Positions 50,193 to 62,882 of a DNA stretch of 64,000 nucleotides are shown one piece after another (the stretch's first letter is position 1; every line of letters starts with the position of its first letter). Source of the stretch: Serratia sarumanii (GTDB taxonomy: Bacteria > Pseudomonadota > Gammaproteobacteria > Enterobacterales > Enterobacteriaceae); assembly GCF_029962605.1 (NCBI RefSeq), contig NZ_CP124750.1, positions 4,340,001-4,404,000 of the forward strand, given 5' to 3'. The translations under genes were made by a program, and so were the position numbers. The notes beneath the pieces are model-generated. The model was not told the origin of the DNA and made no database searches. It saw nothing but the letters and a program-made list of their open reading frames with translations.

Positions 50193-50909
50193 TCAGGCAG
50201 TTTTGCTTTGCCGCTGATGCGCCAGCTGCTCGGCGCGCAGCAGGATCTCCTGCAAATCGTCCTCGTCGATATCGAACAGATCCCCCTCCATCAGCGCCTC
50301 GTGCAGATCGCCGCGGGTGATGGACACGGCATCGATCGGCAGATTGGCCGGCTTGGCCTCCGCCGGCGCCAGCGCGTGCGGGTAGCGTCGCCCGGCCAGG
50401 TTATTGAACAGAATGGCCAGCGCCGCCAGCAGCACCGAGTTCAGCAGCACCGGATACAGCACGAAGTGGTAGCCCATCTGATGAATGCCGGGGCCGCCGA
50501 GGATAGCGGTGAGCGCCACCGCGCCACCCGGCGGATGCAGGCAGCGCAGCCTGAACATCAGGCCGATGGCCACCGCCGCCGCTATGCCGCAGGCCAGCCC
50601 CGGATCGGGGATCAGCAGGCCGGCGCTGACGCCCACCGTCGCCGCCACCGCATTGCCGCCGACGATCGACCAGGGCTGCGCCAGCGGGCTGTTGGGCACG
50701 CCGAACAGCAACACCGCCGAGGCACCCATCGGCGCGATAAACCACAGGTTCACCTCGCCCAAAATAAAGTGGCTGATCCAGCCGGCGAGCATCAGCCCCA
50801 AACCGGCGCCGACGCTGGAAATCAGCATCTCTCGCTTGCCCACCGCCAGCGGGTGCGGCCACAGGCGCGCGCATCCCACTTTTACTCGTTCTATCCACTG
50901 CGTCTTCAT
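50193..50909 (-). CDS. HPP-family integral membrane protein
   Basis: The 238-residue protein begins MKTQWIERVKVGCARLWPHP. Four or five hydrophobic segments follow, including LISSVGAGLGLMLAGWISHF, LWFIAPMGASAVLLFGVPNS and FRLRCLHPPGGAVALTAILG, the last with the HPP motif that names the family. The C-terminal ~60 residues are soluble and acidic (DLFDIDEDDLQEILLRAEQL). Some plant and cyanobacterial HPP proteins transport nitrite, but the role here is unknown. The ATG at 50909 is preferred to an upstream TTG. It ends directly against aac(6')-Ic. Confidence 0.85.
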   Translation of the reverse strand: MKTQWIERVKVGCARLWPHPLAVGKREMLISSVGAGLGLMLAGWISHFILGEVNLWFIAPMGASAVLLFGVPNSPLAQPWSIVGGNAVAATVGVSAGLLIPDPGLACGIAAAVAIGLMFRLRCLHPPGGAVALTAILGGPGIHQMGYHFVLYPVLLNSVLLAALAILFNNLAGRRYPHALAPAEAKPANLPIDAVSITRGDLHEALMEGDLFDIDEDDLQEILLRAEQLAHQRQSKTA

Positions 50910-51029
50910 GTTACCCAATACGGCTCAATTCACGTGTTGGCAACAAATATATCACATCATCCGGAAGGAACTCACGGCGCTGCAGGCCGCGGCATCAAAC
51001 AACTTTTGACCTAACAGATTGATTTTTAG

Positions 51030-51716
<687 letters not shown>

Positions 51717-51747
51717 GAAAAAAATCGGCGGCCACGACGCCGCCGTT
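51717..51747 (-). terminator. terminator of the gabTD-permease operon
   Basis: CGGCGGC (51726-51732) and GCCGCCG (51739-51745) form a stem; on the minus strand it is followed by ATTTTTTTC. It lies just after the permease gene and before yfcF ends. Confidence 0.8.
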
Positions 51748-51789
51748 CTCAATGCCGAGAAACAACATCACTGCTTGAGGGAAGGCAAA

Positions 51790-53031
51790 TCACCATCCAG
51801 AGGGCAGATAGCCTAACAATGAAGCGATGGCGTACACCGCGCTGGCCAGGTACAGCAGCACAATGCTGATCTGCAGCAGCGGGTGCGTGATCCAGTTGCA
51901 CTGCCAGCGCGGCGTCTGGTCGCCATGTTTGCGTGCGCCGCGCAGGATCAGCATCGGCATGATCGACAGGATCACCCCGCTGAACACCCCGGCGAAGTAG
52001 AGCGCGTTGACGAACGACACCAGCCCGCTGTAGGCCAGCGCGAACGGCGGCACCACCACCAGCAGCAGCACGCCGAAGCGGCGCAGCGGCAGCTCGTCGT
52101 TGCCCAGCCGGAACTTGTCGAAAATATTGGTCAGGAAACTGCCGCCCAATCCCCAGTAGGAAGTCAGCATCGCGCACAGCGCGAAGATGTTGGCGGAGAA
52201 GAACGCCCACTGCCCCAGCGCCTGGCCCCAGGATATGGTGGCCACGTCGGAGATGCCATCCAGCCCGCTGAGCGCGATCACCGACATCGGCACCGCCGCC
52301 AGCAAAATGAAGGTCACCGCCATGCCGACGATGATCGCCTTCGGCAACTGCTCCGGCTTGTCGGCAAAGCCGCGCGCCATTTCCGGCACGATGTACTGCG
52401 CCGAGAAGCAGAACACCACCACGTTGAACACCGGCACCATAAAGCGCCAGTCGCCGTCCAGCAGGTTGCGCATCTGGGTGGTGTCTTTCAGCAGCGTCGC
52501 CGCCACCAGCGCTGTCAGCATCACCACCATGCCGATGCTGATGAACTTCTCGCCGCGGCCGATCGCTTTCAAACCGAGGTACAGCACGCCGGCGGCGGGC
52601 ACGAAGAACAGCAGGCTGCCCAGCGCCGGCGAAATGCCGAACAGCGATTGCAGCAGCTTGCCGCTGCCGGTCATATAAGCGGTAAGCGCCCCGACGCTGT
52701 TGACGCACACCGAAGCGAACATCAGCCAGGCGCCCAGGCCGCCGACATAGCGCTTCGCCAGCCCGCTCAGCTGCAGATGCGCGCGGGTGCGCAGCGTGGA
52801 TTCGGCGACGTACAGCATGGTGATGGTGGTCAGGCTCCCCACCAGCACCAGCCAGAACAGCAGCGGCAGGAAACCGGCCTTGCTGGAGGCGTAGGCGATG
52901 GAGAGCACCCCGGCGCCGATATTGGTGCCGACGATCATCGCCACCCCTTCAAGGAAACTTAACGATTTGGCGGGTGCAGGTGCTCGCACCCCGGCGGCAA
53001 GCGCCGGAGAAACAGAGGTATTATCAGACAT
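51790..53031 (-). CDS. HAAAP-type amino acid permease
   Basis: The 413-residue inner-membrane protein has about eleven helices, with LEGVAMIVGTNIGAGVLSIA near residues 28-47, the helix-1 break (GTNIGAGVLS) of the aromatic/hydroxy amino acid permease family (TyrP, Mtr, SdaC). It follows gabT and gabD on the same strand with a 58-bp gap and AAGGATG upstream, so it probably feeds the same pathway, possibly taking up GABA or a related amino acid. Similarity alone suggests tyrosine or tryptophan. Substrate is uncertain. Confidence 0.82.
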   Translation of the reverse strand: MSDNTSVSPALAAGVRAPAPAKSLSFLEGVAMIVGTNIGAGVLSIAYASSKAGFLPLLFWLVLVGSLTTITMLYVAESTLRTRAHLQLSGLAKRYVGGLGAWLMFASVCVNSVGALTAYMTGSGKLLQSLFGISPALGSLLFFVPAAGVLYLGLKAIGRGEKFISIGMVVMLTALVAATLLKDTTQMRNLLDGDWRFMVPVFNVVVFCFSAQYIVPEMARGFADKPEQLPKAIIVGMAVTFILLAAVPMSVIALSGLDGISDVATISWGQALGQWAFFSANIFALCAMLTSYWGLGGSFLTNIFDKFRLGNDELPLRRFGVLLLVVVPPFALAYSGLVSFVNALYFAGVFSGVILSIMPMLILRGARKHGDQTPRWQCNWITHPLLQISIVLLYLASAVYAIASLLGYLPSGW

Positions 53032-53089
53032 GCATCATCCTTTATCGCCCGGCGACGCTGGCCGCCGGGATGGGTTAACGTCCTGACGC

Positions 53090-54544
53090 TCAACGGCTCA
53101 CATCGATACACAGGTATTTCAGCTCCAGATATTCTTCTATCCCGTAGCGCGATCCTTCACGCCCGAGCCCTGACTGTTTCACGCCGCCGAACGGCGCCAC
53201 TTCGTTGGAAATCAGCCCGGTGTTGATGCCGACCATGCCGTACTCCAGCGCTTCCGGCACGCGCCACTGGCGCGCGGCGTTCTGCGTGAACAGGTAGGCG
53301 GCCAGGCCGAATTCGGTGTCGTTGGCCATGGCGATGGCTTCCGCCTCGTCATGGAAGCGGAACAGCGGCGCCACCGGCCCGAAGGTCTCTTCTTTGGCGA
53401 AGCGCATTTTCTGCGTCACGCCGGTCACCACCGTCGGCTGGAAGAAGGTACCGCCCAGCGCGTGCGGCTGGCCACCGGTGGCGATCTGCGCCCCTTTGAT
53501 CAGCGCGTCGTCGATATGGCTCTGCACCTTCGCCACCGCATCGCTGTCGATCAGCGGCCCCTGGGTGGTGCCTTCCTGGCTGCCGTCGCCGACTTTCAAC
53601 TGCTCGACCGCCGCCACCAGTTTCTCTGCCAGCCGCTCGTAGATGCCGTCCTGCACGTAGATGCGGTTGGCGCAAACGCAGGTCTGGCCGCTGTTGCGGA
53701 ACTTGGAGGCCATGATGCCCGCCACCGCCGCGTCCAGATTGGCGTCGTCGAACACGATGACCGGCGCGTTGCCGCCCAGCTCCAGCGACAGCTTCTTGAT
53801 GCTCGGCGCGCACTGCGCCATCAGAATGCGGCCGACCTCGGTCGAGCCGGTAAAGCTCAGCTTGCGCACCACCGGGCTGTCGCACAGCACCTTGCCCACC
53901 TGCGCCGCTTCCCCGGTCACCACCTGCAACACGCCGGCGGGAATGCCGGCGTCCTGCGCCAGCTTGGCCAGCGCCAACGCGGTCAGCGGCGTTTGCTCGG
54001 CAGGTTTGACGATGATGGTGCAGCCCGCCGCCAGCGCCGGCGCCACCTTGCGGGTGATCATCGCCGCCGGGAAGTTCCACGGGGTGATGGCCGCGCACAC
54101 GCCGATCGGCTGCTTCACCACCACCAAGCGCTGCGAAGCCTGCGGCGCCTGCAATACCGCGCCGTCCACCCGCTTGGCCTCTTCGGCGAACCAGGTGATG
54201 AACGACGCGGCGTAGGCCACTTCGCCGCGCGCTTCCGCCAGCGATTTACCCTGCTCGGCGGTCATCAGCTGCGCCAGATCTTCCTGTGCGGCCAGCACCT
54301 TGTCGGCCCAGGCCAACAGCAGCGCAGAACGCTGCTTGGCGGTCAGCTGTTTCCAGTCGTTTTGCGCCCGCTGCGCCGCCGCGATCGCCTGCTGGGTTTC
54401 CTCTTCGCTGACCAGCGGAATGCTGGCCAGTTCGGCGCCGGTGGCCGGGTTGATCACCGCTTCGCGCTTGCCGCTCAGGGCATCGCACCATTCACCGTTG
54501 ATCAGACACTGGCTGCGCAACAGCTCGGGATTGTTCAATTTCAT
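53090..54544 (-). CDS. gabD: NADP-dependent succinate-semialdehyde dehydrogenase
   Basis: The 484-residue enzyme oxidises succinic semialdehyde to succinate, the second step of GABA use. It starts MKLNNPELLRSQCLINGEWC and has the aldehyde dehydrogenase motifs: cofactor loop FTGSTEVGRIL, catalytic Glu in KKLSLELGGNAPVIVFDD, and catalytic Cys in RNSGQTCVCANR. The CVC doublet, with a second Cys two residues on, is the redox-switch feature of E. coli GabD (482 residues). AAGGAGCG precedes the start, 12 bases after gabT. Confidence 0.95.
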   Translation of the reverse strand: MKLNNPELLRSQCLINGEWCDALSGKREAVINPATGAELASIPLVSEEETQQAIAAAQRAQNDWKQLTAKQRSALLLAWADKVLAAQEDLAQLMTAEQGKSLAEARGEVAYAASFITWFAEEAKRVDGAVLQAPQASQRLVVVKQPIGVCAAITPWNFPAAMITRKVAPALAAGCTIIVKPAEQTPLTALALAKLAQDAGIPAGVLQVVTGEAAQVGKVLCDSPVVRKLSFTGSTEVGRILMAQCAPSIKKLSLELGGNAPVIVFDDANLDAAVAGIMASKFRNSGQTCVCANRIYVQDGIYERLAEKLVAAVEQLKVGDGSQEGTTQGPLIDSDAVAKVQSHIDDALIKGAQIATGGQPHALGGTFFQPTVVTGVTQKMRFAKEETFGPVAPLFRFHDEAEAIAMANDTEFGLAAYLFTQNAARQWRVPEALEYGMVGINTGLISNEVAPFGGVKQSGLGREGSRYGIEEYLELKYLCIDVSR

Positions 54545-54556
54545 GCCGTTCGCTCC

Positions 54557-55822
54557 TTAGTGAGCCAGCGCGCGGGACAGGATGCCCATCGCCTTGGTGA
54601 ACTGATCGTCCGGGATGGTCAGCGGATACAGGAAGCGGATCACGTTGCCGTTCACGCCGCAGCTCAGCAGCAGCAGCCCTTCTTCCATCGCCTTCTGCTG
54701 CACCTGACGGGTGATCTCCGCCGAAGGCTTGCCGGTAGCCGGATCGTTGAACTCCACCGCCACCATCGAGCCTTGCGCGCGCACATCGGCGATCGCCGGG
54801 CTGGTTTTGCGCGCCTGCTGCAACACTTCCACCAGGTGCTCGCCCAAGCGCTGGGCGCGCTGGCATAGCTGCTCTTCGTCGATCACGTCCAGCACCGCAT
54901 GCGCCGCGGCCACCGCCAGCGGGTTACCGGCGTAGGTGCCGCCCAGCCCGCCCGGCGCCGGCGCGTCCATCACCTCAGCGCGGCCCGCCACCGCCGACAG
55001 CGGCATGCCGCCCGCCAGGCTTTTCGCCATGGTGATCAGATCCGGTTTAACGCTGTAGTGCTCCATGGCGAACAGCTTGCCGGTACGGGCGAAGCCGGTC
55101 TGCACTTCGTCGGCGATCAGCAGGATGCCATGCTGGTCGCACAGCGCGCGCAGCGCCTGCATGAACTCGGCCGGCGCCACGTTGAAGCCGCCTTCGCCCT
55201 GCACCGGCTCCAGCACGATCGCCGCCACCTGCTTGGGATCGATATCCGCTTTAAACAGGCGATCCAGGCTGTTCATCGCGTCTTCGGTGGTCACGCCGTA
55301 CAACGCGTTCGGGTACTGGCCGTGGAACACCGAGCCGGGGAATGGGCCAAAGCCCAGTTTGTAAGGCGCCACTTTGCCGGTCAGCGCCATGGTCATGTAG
55401 GTGCGGCCGTGGAAGCCGCCGCCGAAGGTGATCAACCCCGGGCGGCCGGTGTAAGCACGGGCGATCTTCACCGCGTTTTCCACCGCCTCCGCGCCGGTGG
55501 TGAAGAAGGCGGTTTTACACGGGCCGGCGATCGGCGCGCGCTGGTTGATGCGCTCCGCCAACGTGACATAGCTTTCGTAAGGAACGATCTGATAGGCGGT
55601 GTGGGTGAAGGCCTGCAGCTGCTTTTCAATCGCGGCGATCACCTTCGGGTGGCGGTGGCCGGTGTTCAGCACGGCGATCCCCGAGGCGAAGTCGATCACT
55701 TCTTTGCCTTCCACATCCCACAGCGTGGCGTTCTCTGCGCGCTCGGCGTAAAAACCACACATCACGCCCACTCCGCGCGGGGTGGCGTCCTGACGGCGTT
55801 GGTTCAATTCTGCGTTTTTCAT
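54557..55822 (-). CDS. gabT: 4-aminobutyrate transaminase
   Basis: The 421-residue class III aminotransferase MKNAELNQRRQDATPRGVGV converts GABA and 2-oxoglutarate to succinic semialdehyde and glutamate. The PLP-binding elements are visible: LIADEVQTGFARTGKLFAME with the Asp, and LITMAKSLAGGMPLSAVAGR with the Schiff-base Lys. E. coli GabT has 426 residues. It is first in the gabT-gabD-permease operon and divergent from a MocR regulator whose direct repeats lie between them. Confidence 0.95.
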   Translation of the reverse strand: MKNAELNQRRQDATPRGVGVMCGFYAERAENATLWDVEGKEVIDFASGIAVLNTGHRHPKVIAAIEKQLQAFTHTAYQIVPYESYVTLAERINQRAPIAGPCKTAFFTTGAEAVENAVKIARAYTGRPGLITFGGGFHGRTYMTMALTGKVAPYKLGFGPFPGSVFHGQYPNALYGVTTEDAMNSLDRLFKADIDPKQVAAIVLEPVQGEGGFNVAPAEFMQALRALCDQHGILLIADEVQTGFARTGKLFAMEHYSVKPDLITMAKSLAGGMPLSAVAGRAEVMDAPAPGGLGGTYAGNPLAVAAAHAVLDVIDEEQLCQRAQRLGEHLVEVLQQARKTSPAIADVRAQGSMVAVEFNDPATGKPSAEITRQVQQKAMEEGLLLLSCGVNGNVIRFLYPLTIPDDQFTKAMGILSRALAH

Positions 55823-55839
55823 GCTGTTCTCTCCGGTCG

Positions 55840-55924
55840 GTGCCAGTTACACGTTTCGTTCACATTCGTGAAACAATGCCGTTTATTTACACAGGATGTG
55901 GCCCTATAATCGAGTGCCAGTTAC
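55840..55924. promoter_or_regulatory. gab control region with MocR direct repeats
   Basis: GTGCCAGTTAC occurs at 55840-55850 and again at 55914-55924, 74 bp apart (about seven helical turns). TATAAT (55905-55910) with TTTATT (55882-55887, 17 bp) forms the regulator promoter, and the second repeat lies at its start point. An inverted GTTTCG/CGAAAC-type repeat lies at 55853-55874. Paired direct repeats are the usual GabR/MocR operator form. Confidence 0.7.
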
Positions 55925-55943
55925 GAATAATTGAGGGATCCAA

Positions 55944-57434
55944 TTGCGCTCATTGAGTGGTGATCTGTTGCTGCAGCGCCTCGGCGAGCAGCCCGATGAC
56001 AAGCTGCATAAGCGGCTTTACAACGCGATCCGCACCAGCATTCTCGACGGCAGCCTGCCGCCCTCCAGCCGCTTGCCCGCCTCGCGCGATCTGGCGCAGG
56101 AGCTCAGCCTGTCCCGCAACACCGTATTAACCGTTTATGAACAACTGTTGGCGGAAGGCTACGTATCGGCGCGCGCCGGCAGCGGCACCTTCGTCGCCGA
56201 CACGGTGCCGGACAGCTGCCTCTCCACCGGCGGCGCGCCGGCCGACGGCAGCGGGCAACCGCGGCGCGTCGAACTGTCGGAACGCGGCGCCACGCTGCTG
56301 CACCACGCCAGCGCCAGCCCCAAACAGTGGGGAGCATTCATTCCCGGCGTGCCCGACGTCAACGCCTTTCCCCATCAGCTGTTCAGCAAGATCCAGGCGC
56401 GCCTCAGCCGCCGCCCGGCGCCGCAGCGGCTGACCTACAGCAATCAGGGCGGCAGCCCGGAGCTGCAGCATGCGTTGGTGGAGTATTTACGGGTGGCGCG
56501 CTCGGTGCGTTGTTCGCCGGAACAGATCCTGATCACCGAAGGCATCCATCAGGCGATCGATCTGGTGACGCGCATGCTGTGCAATCCGGGGGATGACGCC
56601 TGGATCGAAGAGCCGGGCTATTGGGGGATCCGCAATATCCTGCGCATCAATGCGCTGAACATCTGCCCGCTGGCGGTGGACGAAGCCGGGCTGGTGCCGC
56701 CGGAGCAGCCGACCACCCCGCCCCGCCTGATTTTCGTCACTCCGTCGCACCAGTATCCGCTCGGCTCGGTGATGAGCCTGGCGCGCCGCCAACGGCTGCT
56801 GGCGCTGGCGCGCAACGCCGGCGGTTGGATCGTCGAGGACGATTACGACAGTGAATTCCGCTTTTCCGGCCAACCGATCCCGGCGCTGCAAGGGCTGGAG
56901 GCCGACGCGCCGGTGATTTATATCGGCACCTTCAGCAAAACGCTCTATCCGGCGCTGCGCCTCGGCTATGTGGTGTTGCCGCCGCCGCTGGTGCAGGCGC
57001 TGAAAACCGCCCACGCCGAGCTGTACCGCGGCGGGCACCTGCTGATCCAGAGCGCGCTGGCGGAGTTTATTCAGGCGGGGCATTACACCGCGCATATCCG
57101 CCGCATGCGGCTACTGTATGCCCGGCGGCGCGCTTTCCTGACCGGCTTGATCGAACAGCACCTCGGCAAACAGGCGCTCAGCGAGTTCAACAGCAACGCC
57201 GGGCTGCATCTGATCCTCAACCTGCCGGACGAGGCCGACGACGTGGCGATCGCCGCCGCCGCCGGCGCGCGCGGGGTGCTGGTGCGGCCGCTGTCGCGCT
57301 ACTACATGCAGCCCAACCGCCGGCGCGGCCTGCTGATGGGGTTTGCCTGCGTGCCGGAAGAGCAGATGGCCGCCGCCTTCACCCAGCTGCTGGCGTGCAT
57401 CAACGCGCCCGAAATGAAAAAGGCGGCTCCTTAG
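55944..57434 (+). CDS. MocR/GabR-type transcriptional regulator (PLP-binding)
   Basis: The 496-residue protein joins a GntR winged HTH (about residues 20-90: KLHKRLYNAIRTSILDGSLP, SRDLAQELSLSRNTVLTVYEQL) to a fold-type I aminotransferase domain. The latter has the expected PLP Lys in IYIGTFSKTLYPALRLGYV. It starts with TTG at 55944, supported by GAGGG six bases upstream. GabR of Bacillus works this way, sensing GABA plus PLP and activating gabTD while repressing itself. Divergence from gabT and the paired direct repeats make the same role likely here. Confidence 0.9.
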   Translation: MRSLSGDLLLQRLGEQPDDKLHKRLYNAIRTSILDGSLPPSSRLPASRDLAQELSLSRNTVLTVYEQLLAEGYVSARAGSGTFVADTVPDSCLSTGGAPADGSGQPRRVELSERGATLLHHASASPKQWGAFIPGVPDVNAFPHQLFSKIQARLSRRPAPQRLTYSNQGGSPELQHALVEYLRVARSVRCSPEQILITEGIHQAIDLVTRMLCNPGDDAWIEEPGYWGIRNILRINALNICPLAVDEAGLVPPEQPTTPPRLIFVTPSHQYPLGSVMSLARRQRLLALARNAGGWIVEDDYDSEFRFSGQPIPALQGLEADAPVIYIGTFSKTLYPALRLGYVVLPPPLVQALKTAHAELYRGGHLLIQSALAEFIQAGHYTAHIRRMRLLYARRRAFLTGLIEQHLGKQALSEFNSNAGLHLILNLPDEADDVAIAAAAGARGVLVRPLSRYYMQPNRRRGLLMGFACVPEEQMAAAFTQLLACINAPEMKKAAP

Positions 57435-57443
57435 GGCCGCCTT
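57415..57443 (-). terminator. terminator after the ABC-F gene
   Basis: AAGGCGGC (57420-57427) and GCCGCCTT (57436-57443) pair; on the minus strand a TTTTTC tract follows. It overlaps the end of the convergent MocR gene. Confidence 0.75.
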
Positions 57444-57449
57444 CGCGCG

Positions 57450-59069
57450 TTACCAGGCCTGAAGCCGCCAACCGTCCGCCTGCCGGTGCAGGCGGTGCGT
57501 CGGCCGCAGCGCCTGCAGGAAGTCTTCGTCGTGCGACACCACCAGCATCGCGCCGGGGAAATCTGCCAGGGCGGTTTCGATCGCCAGCGACGACGCCAGA
57601 TCCAGGTGGTTGGTCGGTTCGTCCAGCAACAGCAGCTGCGCCGGTTGTCGCCGCCACAGCGCGCAGGCCAGCGCCGCCTTAAGCCGTTCGCCGCCGCTCA
57701 GCGAGCCCAGCGGCAGCGCGATGCGATCCGCGCCAAGCTGCAGCTGGGCCAGCCGAGTGCGCAACGCGCCTTCCGCCAGCGGCGAATCCTGCAGCCCCAG
57801 ATGGTCCATCACCGACAGACTCGGGTCGAGCTGCGACAGAGTTTGATCGAGGTAGGCCGTCGACAGCGGGCAATGACAATGGCCGGAAAGCGCCGTCAGC
57901 TGACCGAGAACGGTTTTCAGCAAGGTGGATTTTCCGCAGCCGTTGGGGCCGGTCAACGCCACGCGCATCGGGCCGTCGATACGCAGATCCAGCGGCGGCG
58001 CGCTGACGAACGGCAGCTGCAGCTGCTCGAGCACCAGCACCTGCTTGTTCGCGCTCACATCACTGCCCGGCAGCGCCAGCAACACCGGCTGTTCCTCTTC
58101 CACCCGCTGATAAGCCTCGCGCACCGCCGCATCGAGGCTGTCGCGCTGGTCCTGATGCTGTTTGCGCAGCGTGCCGAGGCTCTCCTTCGCCGCCGATTTG
58201 TAGGCCACCCGTTCGAAAGAGGCGATATTCAGCGTATCGACGACGCGCAGCGTTTGCGCCGAGCGCCGCTGGCTCATGTCATGCTCTTTCTGCTGACGGG
58301 CGCGGGTACGGCGGCGCTCCTCGCGCGCATGCTCCAGATCGGCGCGCGCCGCCTGCTGCTCCGTGTCGCGCTGGCGCCGGTAGTCGTCGTAGTTGCCGCC
58401 GTAGCTGCGCAGCGCGCCGGGCGTCAGTTCGACGATGCGCTCCATATGCCCCAGTAGTTGCCGATCATGGCTGGCGATCAGCAGCCCGCCCTGCCACCGC
58501 TCCAGTTGCTGATACAGCCAGGCGCGCCCGGCGCTGTCGAGGTGGTTGGTCGGTTCGTCCAGCAGCAGATAATCCGCCTCCCCCAGAAAAGCGCCGCACA
58601 GCGCCGCGCGCATCCGTTCGCCACCGCTCAAGTCGCACGCGGATCGCAACGGATCGAAGGCCGGCAGCCCGGCGGCGGCGAAGGCGCTTTGCAGGCGATC
58701 GTTGAGATCCCAGCGCCCTTCCAGACGATCGATGTCGTCCGCCAATGGCCGCCCCTGCTCGATGCGCGCCAGTGCGGCGAACACCTCGCCGTAGCCCAGC
58801 AGCTGCGCCAGCGTGGTGTCGGCCGCGATCTCCGGCTGCTGCGCAACGTAAGCCAATGCGGCATGGGATTCGACGTGCCCGTTGCCCGGCCGATCCCGCC
58901 CGGCGATCAGGCGCAGCAGCTGGGTTTTGCCGACGCCGTTGCGCCCTACCAGGCCGCAGCGCTGCCGATCGAAAGCGAGATCCAGCGGGCCGAACAGCGT
59001 TTCGCCGTCAGCAAATTGGCAGGTCAGTTGATGTAAAACGAAATAAGGGGACTGCGCAAAATGAGCCAT
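57450..59069 (-). CDS. ABC-F family ATPase
   Basis: The 539-residue protein has two ABC cassettes and no membrane segment. Walker A motifs are GRNGVGKTQLL (about residue 41) and GPNGCGKSTLL (about 370). Signatures are LSGGERMRAALCG and LSGGERLKAALAC, each followed by LLLDEPTNHLD. A charged, Arg/Gln-rich linker (YRRQRDTEQQAARADLEHAR) lies between the cassettes. ABC-F proteins act at the ribosome, some giving antibiotic resistance; no specific member can be named. I use the ATG at 59069 because AGGAG lies five bases upstream; a GTG two codons earlier would overlap it. Confidence 0.88.
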   Translation of the reverse strand: MAHFAQSPYFVLHQLTCQFADGETLFGPLDLAFDRQRCGLVGRNGVGKTQLLRLIAGRDRPGNGHVESHAALAYVAQQPEIAADTTLAQLLGYGEVFAALARIEQGRPLADDIDRLEGRWDLNDRLQSAFAAAGLPAFDPLRSACDLSGGERMRAALCGAFLGEADYLLLDEPTNHLDSAGRAWLYQQLERWQGGLLIASHDRQLLGHMERIVELTPGALRSYGGNYDDYRRQRDTEQQAARADLEHAREERRRTRARQQKEHDMSQRRSAQTLRVVDTLNIASFERVAYKSAAKESLGTLRKQHQDQRDSLDAAVREAYQRVEEEQPVLLALPGSDVSANKQVLVLEQLQLPFVSAPPLDLRIDGPMRVALTGPNGCGKSTLLKTVLGQLTALSGHCHCPLSTAYLDQTLSQLDPSLSVMDHLGLQDSPLAEGALRTRLAQLQLGADRIALPLGSLSGGERLKAALACALWRRQPAQLLLLDEPTNHLDLASSLAIETALADFPGAMLVVSHDEDFLQALRPTHRLHRQADGWRLQAW

Positions 59070-61398
<2,329 letters not shown>

Positions 61399-61402
61399 AA
61401 AA

Positions 61403-61582
61403 GGGGCGCACAGCGCCCCTGACATTGATGACAAACCTCATCCCCATGCTGGGTGGCAGAGAGCAGCGAATAGAAAACAAGGAAAATCAATTTATTGATT
61501 TTCGGCTGATATCCACAAAGGGGGGAAAAACCACGCTTTTTCCCCCCTTTGTCAACAGCATGAGGGGCGCCTGGCGCCCCTT
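61403..61582. terminator. three hairpins between convergent fadH and rlmG
   Basis: GGGGCGC-aca-GCGCCCC (61403-61419, with a T tract on the minus strand), then a perfect 16-bp stem ACAAAGGGGGGAAAAA / TTTTTCCCCCCTTTGT (61515-61552), then GGGGCGCC-t-GGCGCCCC (61564-61580). Together they should stop transcription from both sides. No gene lies in this 195-bp gap. Confidence 0.75.
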
Positions 61583-61593
61583 GGTCATCACGC

Positions 61594-62733
61594 TCAGCGA
61601 CGCGCGCCGGATTTCACCGCTCTCAAGATCACGAACTTCTTGTTCGAGGCCACCAGCGTGCAGTTGCCGAACAGACGCTTGAGCTTCTGGTGATAGTCGA
61701 GGTGGCGGTTGCCGACGATGCGCAATTCGCCGCCCACCTGCAGACAGCGCTTGGCGTCGCAGAACATCTGCCAGGCGGTGTGATCGGTAATGGCGTGCTG
61801 CTGGTGGAACGGCGGGTTACACAGCACCGCCTGCACGCTTTCGCGCTCGATGCCCGCCAGCGCGTTGTTCACCTCAAACTGGCAGCGATCCAGCTCTTGC
61901 GGCAGGTTGTGCTCCACGTTCAGTTCGCTGGAGGCCACCGCCATGTAAGATTCATCGACGAAGGTCACCTGCGCTTCCGGGTTTTGCGCCAGCGCCGTCA
62001 GGCCAATCACGCCGTTGCCGCAGCCCAGATCGACGATATGGCCGTTCAGGCCGCGCGGCAGATGCTCCATAAACAGGCGCGCGCCGATATCCAGGCTGCC
62101 GCGCGAGAAGACGTTGGCGTGGTTATGGATCAGCCAATCGGTGCCGTCCAGCGGCCAGTCGGTGGTTTCCGCCGCCGCCGGCGGGACGATGTCCGCCGCC
62201 TGGCAGAAGATCAGGCGCGCTTTCTTCCACGCCAGGCTGGTGCGCGTCGGGCCCAGCACCTTTTCAAACAGCTGCATCGTCGAGGTATGCACGTCGCGCG
62301 CCTTGGCGCCGGCGACGATCAGCGTGTCTTCGGTCACGACGTGGCGCAGCGCGCGCAGCTGCTGTTCCAGCAGCGCCAGCGCCTTCGGCACGCGAATCAA
62401 CACCACTGCCGGCGCCGCCGGCAGCTCGGCCAGGCTGTCCAGCAGCGTAACCTGCTCGGGATCCAGCCCGTTGAGCTTGAGGTTGTGGCGCGTCGCCAGC
62501 TGGCTCATGTAGGAGTCGCTGACGCTGTAAGGGCGATGCGCGTGCAACGCACAGGCCAGGGTGCCGAAGTTATCGTTGAAAATCAGCACCGGACGGCCGC
62601 CGATATCTACGTTTTCAAGCTGTTGCAGCAGATATTCGTCCGCCGCTTCCCACGCCTGCAGTTGGGTGGATTCTTCTTGTTGGGGATAACGCTCCAGCTC
62701 AAGTTGCTGTGTTCCCAGATCGAGTTGGCTCAT
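61594..62733 (-). CDS. rlmG: 23S rRNA m2G1835 methyltransferase RlmG
   Basis: The 379-residue protein [20 protein letters not shown] aligns with E. coli RlmG (378). The N-terminal half is a degenerate methyltransferase-like domain. The C-terminal half holds the SAM motif [16 protein letters not shown] (about residue 235) and the catalytic [13 protein letters not shown] (about 305). It methylates G1835 of 23S rRNA using S-adenosylmethionine. It is divergent from ygjP, as in E. coli. Confidence 0.96.
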   Translation of the reverse strand: MSQLDLGTQQLELERYPQQEESTQLQAWEAADEYLLQQLENVDIGGRPVLIFNDNFGTLACALHAHRPYSVSDSYMSQLATRHNLKLNGLDPEQVTLLDSLAELPAAPAVVLIRVPKALALLEQQLRALRHVVTEDTLIVAGAKARDVHTSTMQLFEKVLGPTRTSLAWKKARLIFCQAADIVPPAAAETTDWPLDGTDWLIHNHANVFSRGSLDIGARLFMEHLPRGLNGHIVDLGCGNGVIGLTALAQNPEAQVTFVDESYMAVASSELNVEHNLPQELDRCQFEVNNALAGIERESVQAVLCNPPFHQQHAITDHTAWQMFCDAKRCLQVGGELRIVGNRHLDYHQKLKRLFGNCTLVASNKKFVILRAVKSGARR

Positions 62734-62882
62734 TGCCCCTCCTGACTGATAAAATTTGGGCTGTTTATCCCCTAAAAACGCCCGTCAGTAAAATGTTTTT
62801 TCGGATAAATTGCGTATGCCAGGATTTGAGCGAAAAAACAGCATAGAATGACCGACTGAATGGCCGTTGATACGGAACAAGA

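Noticed and set aside
52187..52678. Met/Ser/Thr-rich frame opposite the permease gene
   Set aside because: Composition typical of antisense to a membrane protein; no independent support.
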